Positions 1 through 12,342 are shown, counted from the stretch's first letter. The stretch is 64,000 nucleotides of DNA from Celoporthe dispersa (GCA_016584495.1 WAID01000011.1:372001-436000); one strand, 5' to 3'. Translations and numbers: made by a program. The notes: generated by a model from the sequence alone, not told the origin.

Positions 1-2172
1 GATCAACACTCGTGTAGTCTTCAGGCTCTAGGGCTACGGCTCGTCAGCATCGATGAATACGCCAACGGAATTTGTGAAATCGTGATGGGGTGCTGACCTT
101 TGTGTAATGACCTCGCGCTTTAACTTGTAGGCGGGCATCCCATGTAGGACCGGACTGGCACTCTATTCATGTCCCATATGCATGAAAATCGCTGTTGCAA
201 GGACGGCTGCGTCTGCTGAGATTTGTAGTCTCACACTGATGCAAAATAGTTGTACACACGTCGTCGACAAGAACACGGTGTTTTGCTCATCGGATGTCTC
301 GATAGAATAAGCAGAGGATGCCAGCGGCAGCGGGATCTATCCAGACCCAAGGACCAGTGAGGTGAGGAGAGTATTGTATTTGAGCAGCTAGATCTTACTT
401 GGGCACCCATCCGCTGCTGCATGAGTCCTTGCCACCGTTCAAGAGTAAGGGGGGAGAGGGTGGGGGAGTAAGCGCACACTAGCCCACTCAGGCTGCTGAA
501 GGTTGGCACCTATGGTGGCTGCGATTGGTTGCAAATGCTTTCCTCCTCAACCCGAGCACTCGCAGCAAGGCAGCCTAACTGTGGGCCATCTGCAGCACGA
601 CCACGGGCAGGGTGCGCCTTAAGCCAACAGCCAGATCTCTGTCTCTTCGAGGATCTCTATTGTGAGGCAGCGCTGTTCAGGAGTGATCATGTTCCCCTGT
701 GATGCTGGTAGCTGGCGATTTGGTCTCATTCATGTTATGGCACATCCACGTGGTCGAGCTGATGTTCCAGTCCCATCCACCAAGATGGCCCCGGGCCGAG
801 CATTTTGCCCTTTCCCGCCCGACCTAGGATAATCTGCCTGGCATCTTTCGGAGGCACGAGGCACAGATACGTCTTCGAGGAATATTCTGTCTTGTCCTGT
901 GTAGGAGAACTCATAAGGCCGGCGACGCGCCGTCACCAAGATAGCCAAAGATAGATTAACCGTGGCTGTCACTGAGCCGTTGTAACAGCTGCGAGGACTT
1001 GAAGCAGCCGAAAAAGCCACTGACGTCTTAGGCTCTCGGGTCTGCCTGGTTTCAACTACAAGAGTCCCTCCGGCCACGACTTTTTGGCAGTCATACTTTT
1101 CCTGTACTTGTTTCACTCCTTGCTTCGCTCGGGGTTTCTCTGTCCACATGATGGATGAACAAGGTCATAGTTGTATCAAGCACACCTTGGCGGCGGACCT
1201 TGCTGATGAATTTTCGCCGCCTTCCGTTCTCGCCTCTGGTCCAGGAATAATTATCATGTATCACAACGGGATGAAAAAAGAAATAAATGAAATAAACCCG
1301 GCCTATGCATGCACACACCGGTACACACACACACACACACGCCCACACCATTTTCTTATCGATTACGAGACAGTTCCCAAATAAAGAATAGATGTGCATG
1401 TCACGTCGCGACGTGGCTTGCCCCTCTGCCCAATAGCGACGTGACAAGACTGCACTTCCCGACTCTGCTTTTTCTTCCCTCCCGAACTTGCTGGCCGCAG
1501 CAGTGGTACCACGAATACCTACCTTCCCTCCCTCCCTGTCCATCCCTGCGCTGCAGGACTCTTCTCCTCGTGTTGGCACAGAGAACCGGGACATTGTCTC
1601 GCAGCACGACCAATGACGGACCACAGATTGGCGAGCCGGGCCCCTGAGGCGCCAGACGGCCAGGCGCACCGCATATAGTGATGCGGGAGGGTAGTAGTCT
1701 TTCTCTCGGTTTCTAGATCCGTTTTTCCTCTCCTCTCTTCCTCCTCACGTAGAAAAGGCTAGTATTAGTGGTCCATGGCATCCGCCTCAGAATTTGTCTA
1801 CATGTCGGGAGCCGTGTGCTGTCAAGCAGGCTGCCGTGATCACCGCCCAGTCGCGGGCCGCCAGGTTGCTTTTGACTAGGTTGGTTGGGCATTATGGAGG
1901 CTAGATGCGAGAAGAACGTTCGTTTTTTGACATTGTCTTGGGTTACACATTCTTAGCCAAACAGCACCGCCTTCTCAGATCTTTTCTTGAGGACACCCGG
2001 TCCTGCTCCCTATGTGCCGACTTGTTATTTATTCATCATGTCTTCTCAAGTAATTAATTCCTCTTGTCCTCTGCCTCTTGTGACCCAGTATCTCTCGTAA
2101 CTCCCTATCTTGCTTGTTGAGAGTACAATCTTGACTATTCTCAGACTGTTATCGCCCCAATCAACAGCAGCC
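1..2172. other. Intergenic, no supported gene
   Basis: No convincing coding region. A 139-codon minus-strand reading frame (730-1149) starts with ATG but shows no recognisable domain, signal or intron pattern. A short CA microsatellite lies at about 1323-1340. The last ~150 bases are the 5' flank of the membrane-protein gene starting at 2173. Confidence 0.6.
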
Positions 2173-2898
2173 ATGATCACCCACGACACTCGTACAGGAG
2201 CCAGCTCGGCTCAGGGCATGGGCAGCATCCTCCCCATCATCCTGATCTTGTCCTCCATAGGAGGCGTGGTCCTCATCGCCTTCATCGTCCTCGTCGTCAT
2301 CCGCGTGCGCAACGAGCTGCACCTGGACACCAGCACTTACCAGGAGTCTTGGGTCAACGAGCCAGGCCTCACCTACGATGCGTACCAAAAGCGCTGCCGC
2401 CTCGTGCCCCAGCGCCTGACCGATGAGGAGACCCAGCGCATCCGCATGATCCGCAAGTCCCAACAGCACCGCCTGGACGCCTTGTCGCAGCCTCCCTCGA
2501 GCACCTACCACGGCAACAGCAGACTCAAGAGTGCAGAGAAGGATCCCCAGGAGGACTGCATGACGACGGATGAAAAGGTCGCCGGCTGGGCGCTCGCGCA
2601 GGCGAGCGTGGAGCGGACGTGGCAGCTTCATCACGGCAGGGGCTCGCGGCCCCAGCAGCAGGGCTCCAACAGTGCAGCATTCCGAGGACAGAATGACGGC
2701 AGCATCAATGACAATGACGACGGTACGTCCCAGCGCCCACCGAGCGTCAGGCTCAAGACACCGCCGTTGCTGTCACACCCGCTGTTCAGGGACGCCAACG
2801 AGCGGTTCCGGCCGCGACACTCGAGCTTGCCGACGGAGCTGACGCGCGCAAAGATTAGTCCTGTAATTCCTGGAAGCGGAGGCATTGGAGAGCGTTGA
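2173..2898 (+). CDS. Hypothetical single-pass membrane protein
   Basis: Predicted 241-residue protein from one uninterrupted frame. I chose the ATG at 2173 because the frame upstream has no other ATG and the hydrophobic segment follows 17 residues later. Residues ~18-44 are a strong transmembrane helix (GSILPIILILSSIGGVVLIA), followed at once by basic RVR. By the positive-inside rule the short N-terminus should face outside and the ~195-residue tail should be cytosolic. The tail is polar and low in hydrophobics, with several S/P/Q-rich stretches, and shows no enzyme motif. This architecture (short lumenal N-terminus, one helix, disordered tail) is common in fungal proteins of unknown function. 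I do not recognise a family. Membrane topology is an inference; the open frame and the helix are seen directly. Confidence 0.7.
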   Translation: MITHDTRTGASSAQGMGSILPIILILSSIGGVVLIAFIVLVVIRVRNELHLDTSTYQESWVNEPGLTYDAYQKRCRLVPQRLTDEETQRIRMIRKSQQHRLDALSQPPSSTYHGNSRLKSAEKDPQEDCMTTDEKVAGWALAQASVERTWQLHHGRGSRPQQQGSNSAAFRGQNDGSINDNDDGTSQRPPSVRLKTPPLLSHPLFRDANERFRPRHSSLPTELTRAKISPVIPGSGGIGER

Positions 2899-3190
2899 TG
2901 TGTGAATATATGGAGATGTAGGACGAGGTGGGAGTTTCTGGTCTGAGGTTTGGGGGCCCATATGGCTCACAACAGGTTGAAAAGATATAGACAATGCGGA
3001 ATGAGACTTGAATATGATGAGTTGGATTTTCAAAAAAACATGCAGAGTGACAATCGATTTTGGTCACAACAGTCGAATGCATAAGTCTGATCCACACCAT
3101 AGCCTTATCATGCCAGACCCTCTTTGAGCATTTCCTCATCACACCAATGACTGGCTGGGACCTTGATGCACACACCTCGCTGCCCAGAAG

Positions 3191-3583
3191 TCACTTCAGA
3201 AATTTCTTATTTAGGGTCTCCATCGCATACTCCAGCGCCCCCGGCGGCGGCGGCCCCCCAGGGCTGGGATGCGTCTTGCTCATAGCCAACCACAACCCAA
3301 CCACATTCCAGCGCTGTACATATTCCTCCCAAGCCGTCTCGATAGCCGGCAGCATGTCGTCCGGGATGGCGGTGCCGGTCACGAGGACTCGAGGCCTCGG
3401 GTACAGGGCGTTGAGGACGACGGCGAGATTCTGTGGCGAGTACTGGAGGGCCTCGGGCGACTCTTCCAGGTCCAGGATGGCGGCGAGCTTGAAGGGGGTT
3501 GCGGCGAAGAGGTCCTCTGTCTTCTCGACCATGGCTCGGTGGATACCAATGGCAACAGTTGAGATGGGCGTTTCAGCAGCCAT
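3191..3583 (-). CDS. Hypothetical small soluble protein (130 aa)
   Basis: Intronless 130-residue frame from ATG at 3583 to a stop at 3191, with a TATAAA motif about 170 bases upstream. The protein is mostly helical-looking and ends in a P/G-rich linker followed by ALEYAMETLNKKFLK. There is no signal peptide, transmembrane segment or cysteine motif. I do not recognise the family. The codon pattern and a compact acidic/hydrophobic composition favour a real gene over a chance frame. It is convergent with the membrane-protein gene ending at 2898, leaving a ~290-base shared 3' region. Confidence 0.55.
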   Translation of the reverse strand: MAAETPISTVAIGIHRAMVEKTEDLFAATPFKLAAILDLEESPEALQYSPQNLAVVLNALYPRPRVLVTGTAIPDDMLPAIETAWEEYVQRWNVVGLWLAMSKTHPSPGGPPPPGALEYAMETLNKKFLK

Positions 3584-4506
3584 GTTGGTGTAGGCGGATT
3601 AATCCTGTGGTCGAAGAATAATTACTTAGGTGAAGCGAGGGTGTTTCTTGAATACTATTGACCAAGTCTTGTCCTTGTGATATAGTTTTGTAAAGTTGTT
3701 GTCTGATAGTGCTACGTAAAATCAGTCTCGAGCCGGAGCAAGATACAGTTTTATACCCCTTCACTTGATGACCGACACCGCGAACAGAAGCCATCTCCGG
3801 GCTCGGACATCATTTACTCAGTCTTCCCGGCCTCAGGATCATCAATCACCCTACAGTCTTTTTTAATGATTAGAACAATCTGCATATATATTCCTAACAG
3901 CGCGTCTGACCGGCAAACTGTGCCTTCGGGGGCGGACATTGACGGAATGCCCGGCGGACTGTGCCGGGTAAGCAGCAAATAATTCGAGCTGCTGCGGAAG
4001 CTCCGCGGATCTAACATCGTCAACTATTATTCGTCGAGTGTGAGAACCAAGCAGGTGTGGTAGTACTGGTGCCCTAATCATTGCTTCACTGTCTTTTTGG
4101 AAGTTACATGACCTCTTCACAGGTCATTTTCTGTCTGAATGAACTCCACTCACCACTACAGTTCAGGCTGAGCATAACAGACTGGCAGTCACATGTTCTC
4201 AGCGAGCTCAGATGGTCTCTGAGATCCTGTTTAGCACGACTCCAAAAATGATACACTTGGACATTTATATCGGCTATGGCCATACTAGTGTAGTGGCGGT
4301 GCAATCTCCAGGCTCTTAAATGACTTGTATATTAAACATAGTATGGGAGGGCTCTTGTATTAATACCTTGAGTTGTGATATTGGTGGTGTTGGCATTTTC
4401 TTATAATACTCGAACAGCATCAGCAGAATGCACCTGGTTGATGTAGACTAACGCGATACCTCATACCACAGAGACCTCCAAATCCTTCTCACCAACCCAA
4501 AATAAA
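3584..4506. other. Intergenic, AT-rich
   Basis: 5' flank of the 130-aa gene followed by the 3' flank of the CFEM gene. It is noticeably more AT-rich than its surroundings between about 3600 and 4450. No supported gene; short frames on both strands carry stops or no recognisable content. Confidence 0.6.
3750..3755 (-). promoter_or_regulatory. Putative TATA box
   Basis: TATAAA on the minus strand, about 167 bases before the ATG at 3583, in a plausible core-promoter position for the 130-aa gene. Motif match only. Confidence 0.35.
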
Positions 4507-5100
4507 CTAATACTCCTTCTTCCCACAATGATCACCGCACCCCTCCCTGCATTTGTCAAAGGCCTCCCTCTCCGCCCGAGCAGCCACCTCGTCCCAAAAC
4601 CCACAGTACGCATTCGAGATGTCCTCCAGCGCCTGCAGGTCAGAAGCCCCGCAAGGCCCGAACGGGGTCGCGCTGGGCCCCGCCGCACACGGTCCGATGA
4701 TCTCCGCGGATCGGGCCAAGTTCTTGCAGTGGCAGATGTGGTCGTCTGGGGCGCAGCCGTCAGCGGCGAGGCCGCGGGCGACGCACGTCTCGGCGCAGCT
4801 AGGCACAAGAGAGAGAAAGGTCTGTGCCGTCTGTACGCAGCCGAAGTCGATGTTGTTGGGCGGGATGGGCATGTCAGGCGGGCTGGGTGGCGGATACGGA
4901 TACGGCGGCTGCGGGCCGCCTGGGTACCCTGGATATTGAGGAGGGCCGGGAGGAGGAGGAGGATAAGAAGGAGGAGGAGGGTAGGAAGGGGGGGGAGGAG
5001 GAGGAGGAGGGTAGGAAAGAGGGGAAGGAGGAGGTACAGCTGTAGCCATGGCCTGTGTCGCCATGGTGGCTGCGAAAATGAAGACCTGGAGGACCTTCAT
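4507..5100 (-). CDS. Secreted CFEM-domain protein with Pro/Tyr-rich linker
   Basis: 197-residue protein. I chose the ATG at 5100 because it begins a classic signal peptide (MKVLQVFIFAATMATQAMA); the in-frame extension upstream has no such signal. Residues ~22-78 form a low-complexity Pro/Tyr/Gly linker. Residues ~80-170 contain a cysteine-rich module with the spacing of the fungal CFEM domain, including the pair DHICHCK and later ACxS-like and YCGFW cysteines. CFEM proteins are known as extracellular or wall-anchored proteins involved in haem/iron acquisition, adhesion or virulence-related signalling. Here the C-terminus (CGKKEY) is hydrophilic with no GPI-anchor signal, so it is probably secreted and soluble. 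The Pro-rich block before the domain is an unusual order, since CFEM often comes first. A TATAAA lies ~115 bases upstream. Confidence 0.8.
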   Translation of the reverse strand: MKVLQVFIFAATMATQAMATAVPPPSPLSYPPPPPPPPSYPPPPSYPPPPPGPPQYPGYPGGPQPPYPYPPPSPPDMPIPPNNIDFGCVQTAQTFLSLVPSCAETCVARGLAADGCAPDDHICHCKNLARSAEIIGPCAAGPSATPFGPCGASDLQALEDISNAYCGFWDEVAARAEREAFDKCREGCGDHCGKKEY

Positions 5101-6104
5101 GGTGACGATGGATCGGACTGCCAGTAAAGAGCCGTAAGACAGGAGAAAATTAGAGACAGAGGTGAGAGGATGGTAGCTGAGCTCTCCGTCTGGGGCTACA
5201 AGCGGCCGTCCATCTTTATAGACCTCAGTCCTTTCATGTGAAGAGGCTAGCACCTGTCAGTGATATCACCAAGTCAAGCTATCAATTAGCGACACATGCT
5301 CACTGGCTCACGAAGACTTTGTCTTGCGACTCCGCAGGCGGCGGCATGTAGTAGCGGCCGCTACGATTAGTGATAATATCGACGGTTCGTACGCGGCGCG
5401 TTTTTACTATGCCGGTGGAGGTAGACCCAGGCAAGTCTCGGCCATTTTCGACATCAGAAGAGGATGAAGTCGGCGAGATCGCACTGGGTAGTGTATCCTG
5501 TAAACAAAGGGCGAGCCGAATATTGGCTGTTGTCCTCGTCAGTTCTAGTCCACCCCCCTCCACCCCACTCTGTCCTTCCAGGGAACGAAGTACTGGAAAT
5601 TGTAAATCAAGCGAGGTCGATGAGAAGAGAATGAAAAACACACTTTTTGTTTTCTTAAGGAAATATTCTCACACTCAGCACCGAAGCCCAGGGCTCGTAT
5701 TTCGACGTGCAACCTCCTCTCTGAACAGATCTGGCCTAACGAAGACCGGTTTTGACGATAAGGTAACCTTGCGTCTTTGCTAAGGAGTAAGTAGACATCT
5801 AGACCCTCCTCCAAACCCGATTCAAGCACTCCTCCTCAAGCTTACAGCACGATCGTTTCCGCTTTTAGCCTACTTAGGAATCAGCACAGCTGTCCATGTC
5901 TTGCGTGGGGGAAATAGGGTGGAAGCGTTGGGCATACACGGAAGCGATAGTAATCACGTAGGGGGGGAAAGATATAGGCCAGCTTGATCACTCGGTTTTC
6001 AGACCAGAGTCTTAGGGCAGATAGTCCAGAGAATCGTCGAGATTTCAAGACGACTCATCCCCGTCGAATGCCGAAGTCGTTATCTCATCAATAGCCATCA
6101 TCCA
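5101..6104. other. Intergenic
   Basis: Promoter side of the CFEM gene and 3' side of the RdRP gene. Frames of 90-140 codons exist on both strands (for example 5370-5783) but overlap each other and show no domain or compositional sign of coding. Confidence 0.6.
5215..5220 (-). promoter_or_regulatory. Putative TATA box of the CFEM gene
   Basis: TATAAA on the minus strand ~115 bases upstream of the ATG at 5100. Motif and distance only. Confidence 0.4.
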
Positions 6105-9100
6105 TCAACCGTCCTCATCCGGTTCGTCGCTGTCATCCCCATCGAAACCGAACTGGCTTCCGCCCTCCATCCTGGCCGTCACCTGTTTGACGAATTTGGA
6201 ATCTGGTCGCAAACCTGCATACATCGACGGGATCACCGCCGTCGGAGCGCCCACCGCGCCAGAGGAGCCTCTGGATGTGACCGCCTGTGCTTTGATATAG
6301 CAAAGCTGTCGGCACGCCATCTGCCAGACAAATCGTGGCCTCATCTTCAAGCTTGAGCCGCTGCGGTTGCAATACATGTGAAACGCAGTACTAGCTTTCA
6401 GCATAGCCCACTGTGACATCTCGCCACCCAAGCATAGCATTGGCGCTACTTTAGAGACTGGATTTCCCGACGTCTCCTCTCGAGGTGTGACTTCTTGCCA
6501 GAGCGCGTAGATCCGGGCTACTTTCTCCGAAAAGCCAATGGTGTCGTCGCGTGCTTGAAGAAGAGCGTCCCAACGGCAGGCTACATCATTGATATCATCC
6601 CTGAGGTGAGCGACGAGCTTGTTTGATGAGGTCACATCGGCCAGCTCTTTATAGCAAGAAGCAAGATCTTTGTCCCAGTGCGAAGGTCCGTCTTCCGCCG
6701 CCTTGTTGAGGCCCAATGCAGCATGGAACATAGTCAGCTCGGTATCGATAGTCGGCTTTGCAATATTAAATTTCAGGTGATCGATAATGTGCTCGTATTG
6801 GCGTCCATCCGGGAGGCCCTCCTTCTTGTAGAGTGGGTCCTCCGCATGAGATGGGAGTCCGAGATCTTGCTGTAAGCGCCGAAAATCGGGTTCTGTAAAG
6901 CTTATGCCCTGCTTGGCCTGATCAACGAGGTTGCTGAGGAGAGTGCTGAGGACCACTGCCGCATCATCGGAAACGGTGTTCTTGTGATAGCATGATCGCT
7001 CCTTGTAATTCGTACAGATGCCCAGCATGCTCTTGCTAAGATTGAACTCGAAGCACTTTCGCATCATCTCCGTCACGGCGCTCGCCAGGGGCTTCTCGGC
7101 TTTCGTATGCTTTAGCCTAATCTGATGGAGGGTTTCTTTGTCTCGGGACATCCATTGCGAGAGGTCGGGCTGCGGCGGTACCACGGCGTTCTCGAAGTTG
7201 TTCACGAAGCGGGTATCCCAACAAACCCATGCCAGATCTCCATCGTAGTCACCGCCCGACAACTTCTCGGCTAGTGGGACATTGCCATTCCTAGAGAACA
7301 CAATCACGTCCGTCAGATCGGCAAGCTCAGGCTTGAACACTGCCTGGACCTTCTGGATATCGGACACGAAGTGCGCTGGAGAACGCGCAACCAGAACAGG
7401 CCCCTGGACCATCGTTCTAGCCCAATCCTCATCAGCCGCGAAAGCTGTCGAGAAGCCAATATGGACCTCATTCTCTTTGAGGATGCCACGGAAGTCAATC
7501 ACCATGTAAAGGTATGCCGAGCGTCCCACTGTGATGTTGAGCTTCTTTGTCAGAAGCTCGCACTTTCGCTTCTGTAGATTGTACGCGATATCGCTAAGAA
7601 ACTTGTTAGTTTTGGGCTCGAAACCAGCATCAAGCATGCTGTTCATGAGTTCCTCGTCTTCCACAGGCGAGCCACCCTGGTATGGTACGTGGCCATGGAC
7701 AACCCGGTCAGATTTGTGCCTGGAATTTTCATGGCACCACTGCCGGAACTGGAGAGGGCATTGCAGTGCCTTCTTCTGCCCATCTAGGTCCCTTTGAAGA
7801 TTATCCTTGAGCAAGGTCCCGACTGCCTCTCTCATCAGGGCCTTATCAGGAGCTCTGTCTTCAAGGACAGGGAGGAACTGGAGGTTGAAGCTCGCCGGCT
7901 TGGGCATTGACGCGTAGCCGCGTACCTCCAGCGTTCGGTGCTGAGGGTCAGCCTTTTCCCAGTCTAGCTCCCACTTCCGCTGAGAAGGATATGTCTCTAT
8001 CCAAACCTCGTCGCTGAAAGGGGCTACTGGAGCGTCGGCTGCTGAAGCGTCGCTGACAATCCACATACCCTTGGCACTGCCGAGGCGGCCCTGGACGGCA
8101 CAAGGGATTGCCAAAAGCCCAAGACGATCTCGGATTTTCTTTGCAACTGCGCGTGACATCCTGGCAATGCCGTCATTCATGACCTTGTCTGCAGGAGAGA
8201 TGAGGTCCTTTGAGTAGTGCCTCATCTGGTTTGGCTCGAAGATAACTGTTGGGCTAGTTCTGCTGAGGACTGCAATGCGAGAATGAGCCTGGGATTGCCA
8301 CCTTCTTCTTGAGTTCGCTCCTGGGATACCACCAACTTACCAAGCGCTATTCTTTGGAACAACTTCAGCACAGGCTGTGACCTGTTCTTATGGTTGCGAA
8401 TGTTCAAGGCCCATCTCAGCATCATGAGCAGCGACACTCGTTCGAAGGAGATATCGCTCTGGCTCTCTTCGGCAAAGAAGAAAATTCGGTCCTTGTAGAC
8501 TGGCCTGGGATCTGGGCCCATCTGTAGGTCCTTCTGGGGCTTCCGCGACCCACCACTCTTGGTATAGAATGCCTTCCACCTTCGGCCACACAAGACGTGG
8601 TCTTCCACTAACCACCGAATGACAGCACTGAAGAAGGAGCCGTCATCTTTGATGTAAGCGCGCAGATTAGACGAGTCGGGCGAGGGCAGGAGAAGCTCTA
8701 GAAAACGATCGGCCCCAAACTGGCGTGCCAACCGGTGTGATTGCTCCAGCTTCAGCGGCTGCATGATGAAACGGACGTTTGGAACCGACTTTATCAGGTC
8801 CAATGACGCCGAATAGACAATTTGTTGATCAAACGGACAAGTAGACGGATCGAGGCTGGCAACCCAGGCCGCGTCTGCCGAAGGCTCTGGGAAGACCTTG
8901 CCCTGAAAGGCCTGATGCTTCCAGAGAGCCCTCCGCAGAGCTTTCTGCTCGTGCCATTCCTGGTCATATTGAAGACTCTCCACTGTCATTAGATCCACAC
9001 TGCAGCTTTGAGCAATCCTTGTTACCTCCCAGGCCACGGGGAATGGCGCGACTTGCAACCAGCGAGGACATCTTGGCCAGACATCTCGCAATCGCTGTTG

Positions 9101-10181
9101 CATCACGGGAACATCTTCCTCTGCCGCGCTGACCTCCTTCGCGCCGGCCCCCTCGGTCGTAGAGACGAGGACATCTGTTCTTCCTGACGATACCAGATGT
9201 GATGGTTCGGTGCTGGAATGTGATTCCTCAGCTCGCGGCTTGGAGGCAAGATCTTGATACTCTTGAAATGATTTAAGAAGGGCGGCTTCCATTCCCGAGG
9301 ACGGTGCGTCTACAAACGACTGTTGCGAACATTGTGCTTGCTGATACTGCTCCGGCACACTTGCCTCAACAGTTTCCTGGGTAGGTATTGGCGCACCGGC
9401 ATCGGAGAAAATTGCTGAGTGAAAGGACGTTCCCGTAGTGCTCACTGAAGCGAATGACCTGGCAGCCTGCTCTATTTGGGGCCTGTACCTTGCTGTTGGT
9501 GTAGTTACTCTAGTCGTGAAGGGGCTAGACGCATCAACAACACCTGTCTCAGCAGGTGGCAGGGGACGACAGGATGCGGAAGCTGAAGCAGAAGTGGTTG
9601 AGTCTCGGACAGCATCAGCCTTCCGTCTCTTAGCGGAATTGTCGGCCTGGAAGTCATCCTGGCGCCTTTTTGGATGATCAAGCGTCGGGCCGTCAGTAAC
9701 GGCCGAATCTCCTCGCGAAGAGTATGCAGCGAAGGAGCTAGGCCCACTCCTAGTTCTCGTAAAGGCTCTGGGTTCCCGCGCGACTGGTTGCGCCTTGTCG
9801 AGAGACGGTTGAAGATCGTCTGAAGCTGATCTCTCTGCACAAGGCTGGCAGCAAGAGGTGGTTGTGTAATCTGTGGAAGGGTGCCAGGATCGGCGGCTGG
9901 CTTCTGAACCCAGTTTGACCAGAATTCCTTGGCCTCGTGGTCAAAGTCGACAAGCAGCGCGTTGAGCGTACTTAGGCCTCCGATGAAGAAATGGGTCTCG
10001 AGGCGTCTGTATATCCTCCCGGCGGGGTCTCGATCTCCCTTCTCCTGGCCGGAGTGAGACCAGGATCGGGAATAGGGACGCCGATGTTGTAGCGAACATT
10101 GAGCTCGTTCACGAAACGGTGAAGATCCTCTCGTGGGTGGGGCTGCGCCTGTGCCCGGCCCTGGCCCTGGGAAGTTGTCAT
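6105..10181 (-). CDS. RNA-dependent RNA polymerase, RNA-silencing type (QDE-1/SAD-1 family)
   Basis: Cellular RdRP that would make double-stranded RNA for Dicer in RNA silencing. The catalytic loop SGGDYDGD (about 7235-7258) is the diagnostic DxDGD motif of eukaryotic RdRPs. Before it, KVMNDGIARMS and the QGRLGSAKGMW-type segment also match the family. The two large frames (stop at 8222; start at 8225) are one gene: a 71-base intron at 8270-8340 (GTAAGT...GCAG) restores the family motif LSRTSPTVIFEP across the junction. Upstream, one frame stays open from 8341 to about 9870 and carries a basic KRRK patch and a Ser-rich linker. The N-terminus is unresolved. An ATG at 10181 opens ~54 codons in one frame, ~9903-10012 is coding in a second, and the main frame takes over by ~9850. 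A weak intron (about 9845-9909) could join the last two, but the first join looks like a one-base frame break. The total is about 1,300 residues, near the usual family length. Confidence 0.85.
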
Positions 10182-12342
10182 TGTCGACTAAATAAGCAGA
10201 AGCAGACCCAGAAGTGAGTGGTCAGTGCAAACAGACGGCTCGGGGCGGCCCCAGCGGGAAGTAGCCTGATCGAGGCAGGGGTCAAGGCTGGGGTCAAGGC
10301 TGTACGGGAACCCCACGGTCAGCTTTTCGGCCTTCACGATGGCCCATCTGGGCCATAGTGAGATAGAATGAGAGAAAGGGCTGACAGACTGGAGGGGATA
10401 CGCAGGGCGTCCGCTCTTGGAAGAGGACGACGGCCTTTCGGGGGGGACCAGGAAGGGAAGGGCGGGGTATGCAACTGACCAGCAAGCCTACGGGCAGACA
10501 TAAACCTCGGGACGGTCGACAGACGATGAAACGAAGTCGTCTAAAGCTCTTCGTCACGGTCGTGTGAGCTCGTACCACGCGCGTGATGGCGGTCAGAATA
10601 GTGTTCGGGGAAGAGGCGGTCCGTGGGCAGAAGATACCCTGCAATAAACAAGCGCTGTTCACACCTCCGCGGCCAATCTTCGAAAGAAGCCTCTTGACAG
10701 CAATAAACCAAGGTGCAGCAACTCGTCGATTTGAGGAGAGGAAGCGGTGGCGGTCGGCCAGAGCAGAAGAAGTTGAGTGAACAACCACTTGTCGTATGGA
10801 CGAGCTGAAAGCGCCCCTAATATTGAGGCGTCGACCCAGCCAGCCGGTAGAATAGGTTGGGCGCTTCCCTCCTCGAGATCCTCTTTCCTGCAGATGATGG
10901 TGCAACCAATTTGCACTTTCAAAGCACAGCTGAACTGCGCACTTGCCCGTAAACGGGCCATCTCAGCCGCGGGGGGGAAGAAGGGGGGGGGGGGGTGTCA
11001 TGGGTCCAAGCTGAGGGCCCATGTCGAGATGGGTGTCTGGAGAGCGATGTTAGGTAAGCCATGAGGACTTCTTAGATCTGCCAATAGTCGTTGTCATGTG
11101 CCCGCACATGCTTGTTGACAGCATCAGGAGGAAGGTGTCCCTCCAGATCTACCCTACCGGCCATGGCCAATATGACCACAGATAGGACAGCCTGGATGAG
11201 GAGGTTATGCCATGGTCAAGGCAAGAAGACAAAGAGTGTTGTCGATGCTAGGATGATGGTGTTGAGGAGGCGCAGCATTTAAGAGACATGAGACGGGAGG
11301 GAAAGAGAGAGAACACCATGGGTCCAGGAGGGAGATCTTGACTCGTCGTGGTGTGTGGCCTGATGGCTGCTGCCAAACCTTACATCTCCAGAAGGAGGGA
11401 GAAGAAAGAACATTTTGAGCAGTGCAGGGGCTGCTACGGTCCCCGAGCAAATCAATAACCCTCTGAGGGGCAACCCCTATAAGGCACTGAAGCTCTAGGC
11501 CCTTGCAGAAGTGTCGGTACCCCCTGTACCCAGTGCCCTGGGCCCTGCCCTAGCCTGGCCTGTGATGTGATGGCTGCCAAAGCCGCCTGCCAGCAACTCG
11601 GTAGCGCCTGCCTGTGCTGCAGCAGGGGCAGGGGCATCAGCCCCACTTCAGTAGGTTTCAGCCAATGGTATCACAGGGAACTGCTTACCATATACAAGCC
11701 ACCCTCCCTGTGATGCATGAAGTCTGGTGGGGTTGGCGTGGTGGTTACGACAGACAGAGTTCTAGTGTTGCTTGCCGCACAGCACCGGCACAGCACAGCG
11801 CAGCACAGCGCAGCAATCACTCACTCACCACCACCAACCTTGATCGCCTCTCAGGTGTCTCACCCAACAGCCCTCAAAATAGGTCATTGAACTCACTCAT
11901 CCTTCTGTTATCTTGGCTGGCTTGACAGGTGATTCTGTTCTAGCAGAGAAAGGCCTTTGCCACAGACACTTTGGATCGTTATCTATATATCCAGGCACGT
12001 CACTGTGGCAGCAGCGTCTCCTCTCAACCACCGAGAAGACCTCAACCCTCACAACCGCCAACCAAGAACATACACCAGAGCCCCCACGCCACGCTCAGCT
12101 CATCACCCTCCACTTACATCAGCCTCAACACCATCTCATGAGGACCACTTCACCTTAGCTGACGACCTGTGCCTCTCCCTCCCGTTCCCGGCAGAGCCCG
12201 GCGAGAACGAACGCCCCCGCCTGAGAGAAAATTCCAAAAAAAAAAAAAAAAAAAACACCCTACCGACGAGAGAGACTCCGGAAAGTTATCCTCTTTTACC
12301 CGTCGAACCTTGCACGTGTCGAATGCTCTGGACACCACGGTC
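10182..12342. other. Divergent intergenic region between RdRP and Zn2Cys6 regulator
   Basis: Both flanking genes are transcribed outward from this 2.2-kb stretch. It holds G-runs near 10975-10998, repeated GCACAGC units near 11780-11815 and an A-tract at ~12236-12255 just upstream of the transcription factor. No frame here has recognisable domains; the longest (10294-10905, minus) is basic and Ser/Arg-rich without structure. Confidence 0.6.

Noticed and set aside
730..1149. 139-codon ATG-started minus frame
   Set aside because: No domain, signal or neighbouring exon; composition close to that of shadow frames.
8222..8225. ATGA overlap suggesting two translationally coupled RdRP genes
   Set aside because: A canonical 71-base intron (8270-8340) joins both into one RdRP and restores LSRTSPTV; the overlap is accidental.
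9483..9543. Candidate intron in the RdRP linker
   Set aside because: On re-reading, the main frame is open through this stretch, so no intron is needed.
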